In this document: piece after piece, positions 1 through 8,855 of the stretch
Position numbering within the stretch: position 1 is the stretch's first letter
How the letters are laid out: each line of letters opens with the position of its first letter
Assembly: GCA_016710595.1 (NCBI GenBank)
Contig: JADJVM010000008.1
Location: forward strand, 62,001 to 126,000
Direction: 5' to 3'
DNA: 64,000 bases
Source of the DNA: Niastella sp.
GTDB taxonomy: Bacteria > Bacteroidota > Bacteroidia > Chitinophagales > Chitinophagaceae
Made by a program: the position numbers and the translations under genes
The notes under the pieces: model-generated
Databases searched by the model: none
Told to the model about the DNA's origin: nothing
What the model saw: only the letters and a program-made list of their open reading frames with translations

Positions 1-595
1 GCTCCATATAGTAATTACTGGTCATCCAATTTCCATCATCAAACCAATAAGCTGCATTGGCGCTATGCCCCGCAGGAAAAATCGCCCCACGGTCTTTAAG
101 TGCAATGCCAATTACTTTGCTTTTAAAATTACTGGCAAGTCTTAATTCATCCGTAATGGTGGTAGTCAATAAATTATTGGGGCTCATTTTACCGGCTTTA
201 ACTCCGCCACCTATTGCCTGCACAGTGCTGTCTTCACTGCAATACATATTTCGGTTTAAACTCCTGTCGTACCAGTTATTGCCAATTATTCCATGCACAG
301 CCGGTACACTTCCCGTATATACACAGGTATGGCCTACTGCAGTATAGGTAGGTAAATAAGGTAAAAATGTATTTTCACAACTAAAGCCCTGGTTTAATAA
401 CCGCTTAAAACCTGCTTGTCCAAAGCGATTATTATATCTATATAAATAATCCCACCTCATTTGATCTATTACAATGCCAACTACTAATTTTGGCCTTTGT
501 ATGCCAGTATTTTTAGCAGCATTTGCCGTTTGCTGTGCCAGTACAGGTAAACTCAAAAAACAAGTTATAAATAACGAATGGAATATTTTTTTCAT
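1..595 (-). CDS. PafA-type alkaline phosphatase, 3' end cut by window
   Basis: The first 198 residues are visible, read leftwards from an ATG at 595; the C-terminus lies outside the window. A signal peptide (about residues 1-21, ending LPVLAQQ) points to export to the periplasm. The mature part has KLVVGIVIDQMRWDYLYRY, PTYTAVGHTCVYTG and ALKDRGAIFPAGH, which match the PafA/nucleotide pyrophosphatase branch of the alkaline phosphatase superfamily. By alignment from memory, Thr85 would be the nucleophile, with Asn106, Lys167 and Arg169 contacting phosphate. Expected role: phosphate release from phosphomonoesters in the periplasm. It is transcribed away from the aminotransferase gene at 712. The exact substrate range cannot be read from this fragment. 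Confidence 0.88.
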   Translation of the reverse strand, partial: MKKIFHSLFITCFLSLPVLAQQTANAAKNTGIQRPKLVVGIVIDQMRWDYLYRYNNRFGQAGFKRLLNQGFSCENTFLPYLPTYTAVGHTCVYTGSVPAVHGIIGNNWYDRSLNRNMYCSEDSTVQAIGGGVKAGKMSPNNLLTTTITDELRLASNFKSKVIGIALKDRGAIFPAGHSANAAYWFDDGNWMTSNYYME

Positions 596-612
596 CGTAA
601 AATCATTTGGTT

Positions 613-620
613 CAAAGATA
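613..620 (-). promoter_or_regulatory. Possible -7 box for the phosphatase gene
   Basis: On the minus strand this reads TATCTTTG, matching the Bacteroidota -7 consensus TAnnTTTG. It lies 18 nt upstream of the ATG at 595. No TTTG was found at the expected -33 spacing, so the call is weak. Confidence 0.3.
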
Positions 621-662
621 AGCGGCTTTTCAAAAGTCTATATGAATCTGCTGTCAATTTCT

Positions 663-670
663 TAATTTTG
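663..670 (+). promoter_or_regulatory. Possible -7 box for the aminotransferase gene
   Basis: TAATTTTG matches TAnnTTTG and lies about 40 nt upstream of the ATG at 712. No clear -33 TTTG is seen. It would serve the gene divergent from the phosphatase. Confidence 0.33.
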
Positions 671-711
671 CCTCGTTTAAAATTAATTTATTACTATATA
701 TACTTATTAAA

Positions 712-1968
712 ATGGCAGATCTGTTTGAAAAGATGATAAAAGATGGTGGCCCACTGGGTCACTATATGGATAGGGCACATGGATATTTTGCATTTCCTAA
801 ATTAGAAGGAGAATTGGGCCCCAGGATGAAATTCAGGGGAAATGAAATGATTGTATGGAGCCTGAATAATTATTTAGGATTGGTAAACCATCCTGATGTA
901 CGAAAAGCAGATACTGAAGCGGCTGCAAAATACGGCATGGGAAACCCGATGGGTTCACGCATGATGAGTGGAAATACAGAATTGCATGAAGAACTCGAAG
1001 CCGTTATCAGCAAATTTGTAAACAGGGAAGATGCTATGTTGCTCAACTTTGGTTACCAGGGTGTGATGAGTTGTATTGATGCCCTCGTAAACCGTCACGA
1101 TGTAATTGTATATGATGCCGAATCGCATGCTTGTTTGGTAGATGGTATGAGGCTGCACATGGGTCAGACGTATGCTTTTAAACACAATAATATTGAAGAT
1201 TTTGAAAAGCAAATGATACGTGCAGAAAAAATGATACAAAAAACCGGTGGCGGGATTTTAGTAATTACCGAAGGTGTATTTGGGATGGATGGGGAGCAGG
1301 GTATAATAAAAGAAATTACAGCGCTTAAGAAAAAATATCAATTCCGTTTACTTATAGATGATGCACATGGCTTTGGATATATGGGGCCAACCGGCGCAGG
1401 TGCCGATGAAGCCCAGGGTTGCCAGGCAGATGTAGATCTTTACTTTTCCACTTTTGTAAAAAGTATGGGTAGTATTGGAGCATTTATTGCCGGCCCCAAA
1501 AATATTTTAATGTACCTGCGCTACAATGTACGTTCTCAAATATTTGCAAAAAGCCTTCCATTAATTATTGTAGAAGGTATGATGAAACGGATGCAAATGC
1601 TTAAAGAAATGCCCGAGTTAAGGGAAAAACTTTGGGCCAATGTGAATCGTTTACAGCAAGGCCTTAAAGACCGTGGCTTTGATATTGGAAATACCAATAG
1701 CCCCGTTACTCCTGTATTTATGAAAGGTGATGTGCCCGAAGCAACACAAATGGTAATGGACCTCAGAGAAAACTATCATATTTTTTGCTCTATTGTAGTG
1801 TATCCGGTAATCCCTAAAGGAGATATTATTTACCGGTTGATACCCACTGCAGCACATAGTTTTGAAGATATAGACCAAACACTCGATGCATTTGAAGCAA
1901 CTAAAAAGAAATTAGATGCCGGTGCCTATAAAGCAGATAAAATTCCGGATATGGCTGAGAAGGTATAG
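712..1968 (+). CDS. Alpha-oxoamine-synthase-like PLP enzyme (aminotransferase class I/II fold)
   Basis: The 418-residue protein has the full fold-type I PLP layout. A glycine-rich substrate loop (GMGNPMGSRMMSG, about 76-87) is followed by the cofactor motif LLIDDAHGFG (Asp216/Asp217, His219). The Schiff-base lysine is probably Lys250 in YFSTFVKSMGS. Relatives are 8-amino-7-oxononanoate synthase, 2-amino-3-ketobutyrate CoA ligase and serine palmitoyltransferase, which condense an amino acid with an acyl thioester. Bacteroidota carry a conserved subgroup of this type, and some members act in sphingolipid or sulfonolipid synthesis. The exact substrate is not decided by the sequence. It appears monocistronic, with a strong terminator directly downstream. 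Confidence 0.85.
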   Translation: MADLFEKMIKDGGPLGHYMDRAHGYFAFPKLEGELGPRMKFRGNEMIVWSLNNYLGLVNHPDVRKADTEAAAKYGMGNPMGSRMMSGNTELHEELEAVISKFVNREDAMLLNFGYQGVMSCIDALVNRHDVIVYDAESHACLVDGMRLHMGQTYAFKHNNIEDFEKQMIRAEKMIQKTGGGILVITEGVFGMDGEQGIIKEITALKKKYQFRLLIDDAHGFGYMGPTGAGADEAQGCQADVDLYFSTFVKSMGSIGAFIAGPKNILMYLRYNVRSQIFAKSLPLIIVEGMMKRMQMLKEMPELREKLWANVNRLQQGLKDRGFDIGNTNSPVTPVFMKGDVPEATQMVMDLRENYHIFCSIVVYPVIPKGDIIYRLIPTAAHSFEDIDQTLDAFEATKKKLDAGAYKADKIPDMAEKV

Positions 1969-1993
1969 CCATTTCAAATATCAAATTAAAATA

Positions 1994-2030
1994 AAAAATG
2001 CTGCATCTCTGATGCGGCATTTTTTATTTT
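1994..2030 (+). terminator. Rho-independent terminator after the aminotransferase
   Basis: A hairpin with arms around GCTGCATC and GATGCGGC (one G-T pair) and loop TCT is flanked by A- and T-runs. It starts about 25 nt after the stop codon at 1968. Confidence 0.85.
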
Positions 2031-2373
2031 AAATATAAGTGTTATTTTTTTATACTTTAATTTTTATAAAGATCCTTTTCCTTTAGGATTTATTATTTAT
2101 TGCTGCCTGCTTCAACTTTGTATTTGCAAAAACGGAAAGGATAAGTCATACCTGTTTTTAAAATACTATTATGGATATTATAATATATCGCAATTTCCCC
2201 ATTAATCATGAATGAAAAATACGTGTCATGTTGGGTATTTTTTCGATTTTAGTTTGATAAAACCCTTGATCTTAAAAGATTTTAGCGATTTACACAATAA
2301 CCATCATTTTTTAAAGTTATCCTTTGAATAAGATATGTCCTTATACTTATGAAACCTAAGAAAAACCTATTGT
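2031..2373. other. Non-coding AT-rich stretch upstream of the secreted esterase
   Basis: This is the rest of a 405-nt gene-free gap after the terminator. I see no convincing ORF, tRNA or repeat. It probably holds the esterase promoter and 5' leader, but no complete TTTG-N19-TAnnTTTG pattern could be placed with confidence. Confidence 0.4.
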
Positions 2374-3975
2374 ATGAAACCTTTTTACCTCTTGCGAAAC
2401 CGTTATACCCTGGTGGTATGCCTGTTTAGTTTTCTATTTAGTGTATCAGTAAATGCACAACAAACATTAACACATATTGATGGTTGGAATGCTTATGTTC
2501 ATTTGCCGGATGATTACAATGATGGCAGTATGCGCAAATATCCACTTATTTGTTTTGTGCCGGGTGCCGGCGAAGTGGGAACCGATGCATCTAAATTACT
2601 TGTGTATGGCCCATCTAAATTTGTAGCGAGTGGGCACAACATGCAATTTAATATAAACGGGGTTACTGTAAAACCGATTGTTATTTCTATTCAGCCCACT
2701 TCGGGCTGGCCCACTCCGGCTGCATTAAATGCAAAACTAGATTCTATTATGCTACGCTGGCGTTGCGATCCTGCAAGAATAAATGTAACCGGTTTATCAA
2801 TGGGTGGCTGGTCCTGGGATAATTTTGTAGATGGATATAATGCTTCATATAGCTCCAAGATCGCATCTATAGTGGCAATGAGCGCTCCTCCACCCGATAA
2901 TACAATACCCAATATGCGTGACTATGCCATTGGTGGTGGCCGCTGGTGGGGCTTTGAAGGCACCCAGGACTATCGGCTGATGGATATCATCCGGGATACT
3001 TTAAATAATGCTTCACCCGGTTCGGCCCGATATACAAAATATGTAGGTGGCCACTGTTGTTGGAATACCTGGTATGATCCTAACTGGACAGAAAATGGCG
3101 AGAGCATTTATACCTGGATGTTAAAACAATACCGCCCTGAAATTTCGGGTACCGTAAATCCTATTGCAAATGCAGGTAGAGATACCGCATTCGCTACATC
3201 AATAACTGCTTTAGATTTATTAGGTAGTGGATTTGATCCCAATGGATTAGCTTTAGAATATAATTGGAGAAAAGTAATGGGGCCAACTGTGGGATTTAAC
3301 TCAACCAATGATCCACAGGTTTCTTTATTTGATCTTGAATACGGCTATTATGCATTTGAGCTTAAAGTGACCAACACCCTGGGCGGTGTAGGATTAGATA
3401 CGGTTTATGTATTAAATGGTAAAAATGCATTACCGGTATCATTAACACAGTTTACCGCAAAACGCCAGGGAAAATCAATTCTTTTAAACTGGCAAACGGA
3501 TAATGAAATTAATTTTGATCATTATGAAATAGAACGAAGTGCAGATGGTATTCATTTTAGCCAAAAAGGAATCCAATTGCCTAATGGAAATGGAACAGGC
3601 ATCTCCCGTTACCAGGCTTTAGATCAAACCCCATTGAACGGAAGAAATTATTATCGTTTAAAAATTGTGGACAGGGATGCATCATTTGCTTATAGCAAAA
3701 TTGTATTAATAGATACTAAGACTGATGCAGCCATTGATATAAAAGCATATACCGGGCAAAAAGGGAACCTTAAATTGTTTATTACTTCACAAAATACAAT
3801 TGACGGAAATCTTTTATTTACGAATACAATCGGGGCAACTTTATATGAAGCTCCATTAAAGATTATAGAAGGAGAAAATACACTTAATATTCCTTTTAAT
3901 TATCAAAAGGGCACATATTATGTAAGTTTCATTACTCCCGGATCAAAACATACCATTGCGGTATCTCAACAATAA
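2374..3975 (+). CDS. Secreted alpha/beta-hydrolase (esterase) with PKD-like domain
   Basis: This 533-residue exported protein has a signal peptide of about 29 residues (hydrophobic core VVCLFSFLFSVSV, then NAQ). Residues 30-255 form an alpha/beta-hydrolase of the PHB-depolymerase/phospholipase type. The nucleophile elbow is GLSMGG with Ser142, and GGHCCW near residue 225 may hold the catalytic His. A PKD/Ig-like domain follows (about 262-345, starting NPIANAGRD). Next is a beta-sandwich module common in Bacteroidota exoproteins (about 352-445, LPVSLTQFTAKRQGKSILLNWQT). The last 70 residues resemble a T9SS sorting domain but lack the clear NPF motif. The catalytic domain resembles that of the giant protein at 13141. 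The substrate is unknown; an ester on a polysaccharide is possible. Confidence 0.75.
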   Translation: MKPFYLLRNRYTLVVCLFSFLFSVSVNAQQTLTHIDGWNAYVHLPDDYNDGSMRKYPLICFVPGAGEVGTDASKLLVYGPSKFVASGHNMQFNINGVTVKPIVISIQPTSGWPTPAALNAKLDSIMLRWRCDPARINVTGLSMGGWSWDNFVDGYNASYSSKIASIVAMSAPPPDNTIPNMRDYAIGGGRWWGFEGTQDYRLMDIIRDTLNNASPGSARYTKYVGGHCCWNTWYDPNWTENGESIYTWMLKQYRPEISGTVNPIANAGRDTAFATSITALDLLGSGFDPNGLALEYNWRKVMGPTVGFNSTNDPQVSLFDLEYGYYAFELKVTNTLGGVGLDTVYVLNGKNALPVSLTQFTAKRQGKSILLNWQTDNEINFDHYEIERSADGIHFSQKGIQLPNGNGTGISRYQALDQTPLNGRNYYRLKIVDRDASFAYSKIVLIDTKTDAAIDIKAYTGQKGNLKLFITSQNTIDGNLLFTNTIGATLYEAPLKIIEGENTLNIPFNYQKGTYYVSFITPGSKHTIAVSQQ

Positions 3976-4002
3976 TGGATTGATATAAAATCTGAAATAT
4001 TT

Positions 4003-4029
4003 AAAAGTGGGCATTGCCCACTTTTTTTG
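4003..4029 (+). terminator. Rho-independent terminator after the secreted esterase
   Basis: Arms AGTGGGCA and TGCCCACT form a tight hairpin followed by seven T, 27 nt after the esterase stop codon. Confidence 0.85.
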
Positions 4030-4195
4030 TGATTAAATTTTATAGATTTACTACAACTGCTATAAACTTTTATATACTATACTGCAAAACCTTTCGTTTA
4101 TTTGTAGTATTTAAAAAAGGATGTAAGTAATACCCAATTAATAACAAACGGATTTATTAATTTCGTAATCTAACCCGATAAAATTTATCACAACA

Positions 4196-5281
4196 ATGGA
4201 ATGGATAAGTATTTTGAAATGCCCGATTAGCCAGGCAGACCTACGCCAGTTAACGGTATCTGAAATAAATGATTTAAATGCTAAATTAGCTAATGGCCAA
4301 TTGTGGCAAACGGATGGTAAGCCTATGACAACTCCAATAGAAAATGGATTAATTGGCGTTAATGGAAAATATATTTATCCGATTATAAAAGAAATATTTC
4401 TATTATTACCCGATCTTGCTATTGTTGACTCAAAAGATAAAATACTGGGTGATAGCCTTAGTGATGATAAAAAACTGGTAAAAGATTTTTACGACAACAG
4501 GGGGTGGCATGTTACTGAAAAAGGAGATTATGAAGATGCAGATATTTTTGAAGACCTGCGTCCATTTGCACAAGATTATATTACAAAATGTCATAACCGG
4601 GTAAACCGATATCTAAACCCTTCCGGCACTTATATGATGGATGCTGCTTCAGGCGCATTACAATACCAGGATTATCTGCAATATTCTGAAAATTATAAAT
4701 ATCGCATTTGTGTTGATATGTCTTTCCAGGGATTGGCAGAATGTAAGAAAAAGTTGGGTGAAAAAGCGATCTGCCTGCTTTGCGATATGACGAACCTTCC
4801 CGTAAAAAGTGAACAGATTGATGGGTTTATTTCTTTAAATACAATTTATCATATTCCAAAGGATGAACAGGTTACTGCTATAAAAGAATTGTACCGGGTA
4901 TTACATAAAGGGGGAAAAGGTGTGGTAGTATATGATTGGTACAAACATTCTCCATGGATGAATATGAGTTTGCTTCCATTTAGAGGAGTTGAATTTATTC
5001 GCCACCGGCTTAGGGGGATGGCAGCAAAAGCTGCTGGTAAAGATAAAGCCAGCAAAAACCTGTACTTTTTTGCACATCCATATGAATATTTTAAAAAGCA
5101 CTTGGATATTCCATTTAAGTTGGTATCCTGGCGCTCTGTAAGTGTACCTTTTATGAAAGTGTACACACATTCATGGTTTTTTGGAAAAAAAATACTGGAA
5201 AAAATCTATCGCAAAGAAGAGAAAGATCCTTTTATCTGTGGATTGAAAGGAGAATACCCCATGTTTATTTTCGAAAAATAA
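4196..5281 (+). CDS. SAM-dependent methyltransferase with Trm112-like N-terminus
   Basis: The 361-residue protein begins with a Trm112-like stretch (ILKCPISQADLRQL, then ENGLIGVNGKYIYPIIKEI), common in front of methyltransferases of surface-sugar loci. A class I SAM-binding domain covers about residues 110-265. Visible are a motif I-like MMDAASGALQYQDYL, the acidic strand end CVDMS, and CDMTNLPVKSEQIDGFISLNTIYHI, which matches the Methyltransf_11 pattern. It lies next to the polysaccharide cluster and converges with the acyltransferase at 5291 (9 nt between stops). O- or N-methylation of a sugar or lipid intermediate is an inference; the substrate is unknown. Confidence 0.72.
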   Translation: MEWISILKCPISQADLRQLTVSEINDLNAKLANGQLWQTDGKPMTTPIENGLIGVNGKYIYPIIKEIFLLLPDLAIVDSKDKILGDSLSDDKKLVKDFYDNRGWHVTEKGDYEDADIFEDLRPFAQDYITKCHNRVNRYLNPSGTYMMDAASGALQYQDYLQYSENYKYRICVDMSFQGLAECKKKLGEKAICLLCDMTNLPVKSEQIDGFISLNTIYHIPKDEQVTAIKELYRVLHKGGKGVVVYDWYKHSPWMNMSLLPFRGVEFIRHRLRGMAAKAAGKDKASKNLYFFAHPYEYFKKHLDIPFKLVSWRSVSVPFMKVYTHSWFFGKKILEKIYRKEEKDPFICGLKGEYPMFIFEK

Positions 5282-5290
5282 AGCAGCAGT

Positions 5291-6436
5291 TTAAGTATCC
5301 CTGTTTTTTACAATGGTGAATTTTTGCTTCAGTTTCATGAACGGCTTTTCATAAATCTCGTACGATAACCCTGCAACAATTGCAGTAAGTACCGTACATG
5401 ATAATGGATATACGATATCATATAAAAGCGTTGTTTTTTGCGGTATTAATTTTAAAAATGCAAACAACAATAACTGTGAAACAGTAGCATGAAATACATA
5501 AATGCCATAAGAATATTTACCCAGGCTTTTTAAAATAGGCTTTTCCAGGTTTATAAAAAAATGTCCGGTAGAAGCAGCTAATATCAGATAGGCAAAAAAC
5601 AATGCAGGTGTTGTAGAAAAGAAATATTCCTGCTCAAACGCCGGCATTGGTAATACCTTGATCATATAAAGTGTAACGAAGCAGGCGGCGGCTACTTGTA
5701 TCCATTTATTTTCGATATACGGTTTTATTTTAGCGTAAAGGTCTTTTCTAAAATACAGGTAGGCAGCTAATGCCCCAACGCCAAAATTATCAATACGGCA
5801 AAGTGTAAATAGGTATAATGGGTTATTATGATTAAAGTCAACATGCTTTACAATATCCAACCACCGCATAAAAAATTTAGAACTTATACCAATTACAATA
5901 AATGCAATAATCACATATACCATTTTGTGAAACCACTTTTTAACCAATAAAGGTGCAAAAAGATAAAATTGCTCTTCAATACAAACTGACCAGTACAGCT
6001 CAATGATCCCTCTGTTTAGCTGGCCAAAAAGTAATTGAAAATTGATACTAAAAATGAGCAGGAAAAATAAGTTAGTAAACTCAGGTGTGTTTACTGGTGT
6101 ACCCATCAACTTTAAAATATAATCAATACCAAAAATGAGGACGAGTCCAAAACCCAGGTACAAAGGCCATATCCGTAAAACCCTTCTTATATAAAAGCTT
6201 TTTACATCAATTGTCTTTTTCATTTCATGCTCTGCAAAAAGCAGGTAAAAGATAAGGAAACCACTAAGTACAAAAAATAAGGTTACGCCATAACTGCCAA
6301 AATCTTTGAAATAGGGAAGAAAGTGATTGGGTAAATTTTTACCGGTATCTACTTTATACTCAGCAGTATGTTGTAGTATTACCAGGAAAGCGGCAATAAA
6401 ACGGATACCATCTAAATTTTTAAAATACACTCTCAT
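5291..6436 (-). CDS. Acyltransferase 3 family membrane protein (OafA/YrhL-like)
   Basis: The 381-residue protein is strongly hydrophobic, with about ten membrane segments. It carries the N-terminal family signature LDGIRFIAAFLVILQHTAEY, whose His is the expected acyl-transfer residue, and a later SYGVTLFFVLSGFLIFYLLF segment. Family members move acetyl or other acyl groups onto sugars at the inner membrane. It is the last gene of a minus-strand run of polysaccharide genes, 7 nt after the glycosyltransferase at 6444, so O-acetylation of the polymer is likely. Confidence 0.85.
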   Translation of the reverse strand: MRVYFKNLDGIRFIAAFLVILQHTAEYKVDTGKNLPNHFLPYFKDFGSYGVTLFFVLSGFLIFYLLFAEHEMKKTIDVKSFYIRRVLRIWPLYLGFGLVLIFGIDYILKLMGTPVNTPEFTNLFFLLIFSINFQLLFGQLNRGIIELYWSVCIEEQFYLFAPLLVKKWFHKMVYVIIAFIVIGISSKFFMRWLDIVKHVDFNHNNPLYLFTLCRIDNFGVGALAAYLYFRKDLYAKIKPYIENKWIQVAAACFVTLYMIKVLPMPAFEQEYFFSTTPALFFAYLILAASTGHFFINLEKPILKSLGKYSYGIYVFHATVSQLLLFAFLKLIPQKTTLLYDIVYPLSCTVLTAIVAGLSYEIYEKPFMKLKQKFTIVKNRDT

Positions 6437-6443
6437 AAATGGG

Positions 6444-7640
6444 TCATGGTTTGTTTTTTATTTCTTCTAATCCCCTGGTTACAGAATGTTTTGTAGCTAC
6501 TGATACTTTATTTGCTTTTGATGCCTTGGTGAGCGAAATTATTTGAATGATCATAAATTTGGGAATATGGATAATGGATTTATATAAATTTTTATCCGTA
6601 CCGGTATTTGCCAATCCAATAAAAAATGCCAAAATAAAAAGCAGGAAGCATATTATCCAAACCCAGGCAAGTATGCTATGCACAAACAGGTTCATTAAAA
6701 AGAAACATCCTGATAAAAGTAAGAGGAGAAACAATGGTGGCCTTAGTAATACAAAACCAAATAATAATTGGTTCAGGCTAAAATTTTTGAGACCCTGCCA
6801 AAATATTATAAATCCAAAACGTACATACCGGAACCAGGTGTTGTTCCACCGGGCTCTTTGCTTCACTAATTGATCGGCATTATCGGTTTTTTCATCATAC
6901 ACAATAGCTTCTTCTGCAAAAGCAATCCTCTTTTTGTTGTATAGGATTTCTTTCTGTAAAATTTTGTCGAAGCCTGCACCAGTACTCTTTGTTTTATCTA
7001 AGAAATTTTTATACAATGGGGAAGTAAAGGCCATCCCGGAACCTGAGAGCATAGCAGAAGACCCAATGGCGAAAAGCACAATACGGTCATAAAATAAATA
7101 GTATAATTCATTTAATGCATCTACAGAAGCATATTCTGTATTTGTGTTTTTTGCCCTGCGTACTCCCTGCACTGCCTGGAACCCTTCTTGAAACCAGGGG
7201 TTCAATGCTTCTAAATAATTTGGCGACACTAAATTATCACTGTCAATGATGGTTATTATATTATGCGGCCGTTTAAAATTCTTAATGGCAAGTAAGTGGG
7301 ATTTTAACTGGTTGCCCAAAACGGTTTCCGGCTTTAGAATAACAAGTTTTTCATGATATGGATAAATATCTTCGTCACCACAATTATCTGCTACCACATA
7401 AATTACAAATTCAGCATAACGCTGATTTAATAAAGATTCAATCACATGTTTTAGATTTCCGGCATAGCCATAGGCGGTAACAATAATGCCATAATCAGGG
7501 ATCAGGCCAGTTAAAGGAACGCCTACTTTTCTTTTACCCGTCCATAAAAATACCAGGTAACTGAAAAGCGGAAATACCAATATGATTGCTGTAATTCCCT
7601 GTATTATTAGCCATACATTATAAAACACATTTCCAGTCAT
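6444..7640 (-). CDS. Membrane glycosyltransferase, GT2 family
   Basis: This 398-residue protein has one N-terminal membrane segment (about 8-32), a GT-A catalytic domain and two to three C-terminal membrane helices (about 290-365). The metal-binding DxD is in TIIDSDNLVSP and the QxxRW acceptor motif is in KQRARWNNTW. It resembles processive or polyprenyl-phosphate-using GT2 enzymes working at the inner membrane. It lies between the acyltransferase at 5291 and the GT4 enzyme at 7709, probably in one transcript. Donor and acceptor sugars cannot be predicted. Confidence 0.82.
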   Translation of the reverse strand: MTGNVFYNVWLIIQGITAIILVFPLFSYLVFLWTGKRKVGVPLTGLIPDYGIIVTAYGYAGNLKHVIESLLNQRYAEFVIYVVADNCGDEDIYPYHEKLVILKPETVLGNQLKSHLLAIKNFKRPHNIITIIDSDNLVSPNYLEALNPWFQEGFQAVQGVRRAKNTNTEYASVDALNELYYLFYDRIVLFAIGSSAMLSGSGMAFTSPLYKNFLDKTKSTGAGFDKILQKEILYNKKRIAFAEEAIVYDEKTDNADQLVKQRARWNNTWFRYVRFGFIIFWQGLKNFSLNQLLFGFVLLRPPLFLLLLLSGCFFLMNLFVHSILAWVWIICFLLFILAFFIGLANTGTDKNLYKSIIHIPKFMIIQIISLTKASKANKVSVATKHSVTRGLEEIKNKP

Positions 7641-7708
7641 GATATCGCTATCTGTTTATTATAAATTGTTAACGATTGCATGTATAAAAAATTTCATTCA
7701 ATATAAAT

Positions 7709-8848
7709 CTATTTATTTTCATTCAAAATAGATTGATATACTTTTAATGTTTCTGCTACCGTATTTTCCCAATTAAATCTTTTTACATTTTGCAGGCCCA
7801 GCAGCTTTAGTCTTTCAACTAACTCAGGTTGTGTTACCAGTTGCTGTATTGCATTTCCAATTTCTGCGTGATTATAAGGATCTACTAAAATGGCTGCATT
7901 ACCTGCTATTTCAGGAAGCGATGTGATGTTTGATGTAATTACAGGTGTGCCACATGCCATACACTCTATAACGGGCATCCCAAACCCTTCTGAAAATGAG
8001 GGGCAAACAAATGCGATGGCATTTTCGTACAACAAAGGAAGGTCTTCCTGTTGTATGTATTCGGGCAAATGTAAATATGCCTGTATTTGTTGCAAATTAT
8101 GCTGAAGCAGCAAATCGAGTATTACTTCTTTCCTGCATCCGGATATTACAAGGCTTACAGGGTTTTCATTTTCTGCTACATATTTTTTAAATCCGAGTAA
8201 AACACCGAGTGTGTTTTTCCGGGTTGCGGTATTACCAAAATGAAGTAAATAATTTTTCGGGATTTGATATTTATCAAAAAAAGAATTGTTTTTGCTTGCG
8301 TTACCTGCTATTTTAAATTGAGGGTTCACGCCATTGTATATAACGGTGATCTTTTGTTCTGGAATATGTAAGGCCTTCATGATTTCCTGCTTAGAAAATT
8401 GAGAGACTGTAATGATGGCTTTTGCTTTCCTTGCAATACGTGGTACAATTAATCTCCTGTATTTATTTCCAAAATTCTGGTAGGCAGAACCGGAATATTC
8501 ATTTTTATTCATGTAAATAACATCATGAATCGTTACTACCAGTGGTAGCTTAGTAAAAACGGGAGCCGTATTAGATGTGCAATGCAGTAAACTGGCTTTT
8601 AGTTTTTTGGCGACCCCGGGCATGATAAATTGCTCCCAAACAGGGTATGGCTTTGCCGGTATTTTTATGATGGATACATTTTCACTATTCTGCAAACATT
8701 CATCTTCACCTGCTTTCACCAGTATTTTAAATTGTAATGTAGATTTTGTTTTTTGCAATTGCTGCAGCCAATGTAAAGCGGCTACTTCCATTCCATATTT
8801 TCTTTTACGAAATAATCTTTGGGTTTCTATACAAATAATGTTCATCAT
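7709..8848 (-). CDS. Glycosyltransferase family 4 (GT-B)
   Basis: The 379-residue GT-B protein carries the family 4 C-terminal motif EGFGMPVIECMACGTPVI (about 285-302), where the first Glu binds the nucleotide sugar. The N-terminal half holds VVTIHDVIYMN and ITVSQFSKQEI, typical of mannosyl- and rhamnosyltransferases. Two adjacent ATG codons (8848 and 8845) could start translation. The GT2 gene at 8856-9758 ends 7 nt upstream, indicating one operon. It likely adds one sugar to the lipid-linked repeat unit on the cytoplasmic side. Confidence 0.85.
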   Translation of the reverse strand: MMNIICIETQRLFRKRKYGMEVAALHWLQQLQKTKSTLQFKILVKAGEDECLQNSENVSIIKIPAKPYPVWEQFIMPGVAKKLKASLLHCTSNTAPVFTKLPLVVTIHDVIYMNKNEYSGSAYQNFGNKYRRLIVPRIARKAKAIITVSQFSKQEIMKALHIPEQKITVIYNGVNPQFKIAGNASKNNSFFDKYQIPKNYLLHFGNTATRKNTLGVLLGFKKYVAENENPVSLVISGCRKEVILDLLLQHNLQQIQAYLHLPEYIQQEDLPLLYENAIAFVCPSFSEGFGMPVIECMACGTPVITSNITSLPEIAGNAAILVDPYNHAEIGNAIQQLVTQPELVERLKLLGLQNVKRFNWENTVAETLKVYQSILNENK

Positions 8849-8855
8849 AAATCCT

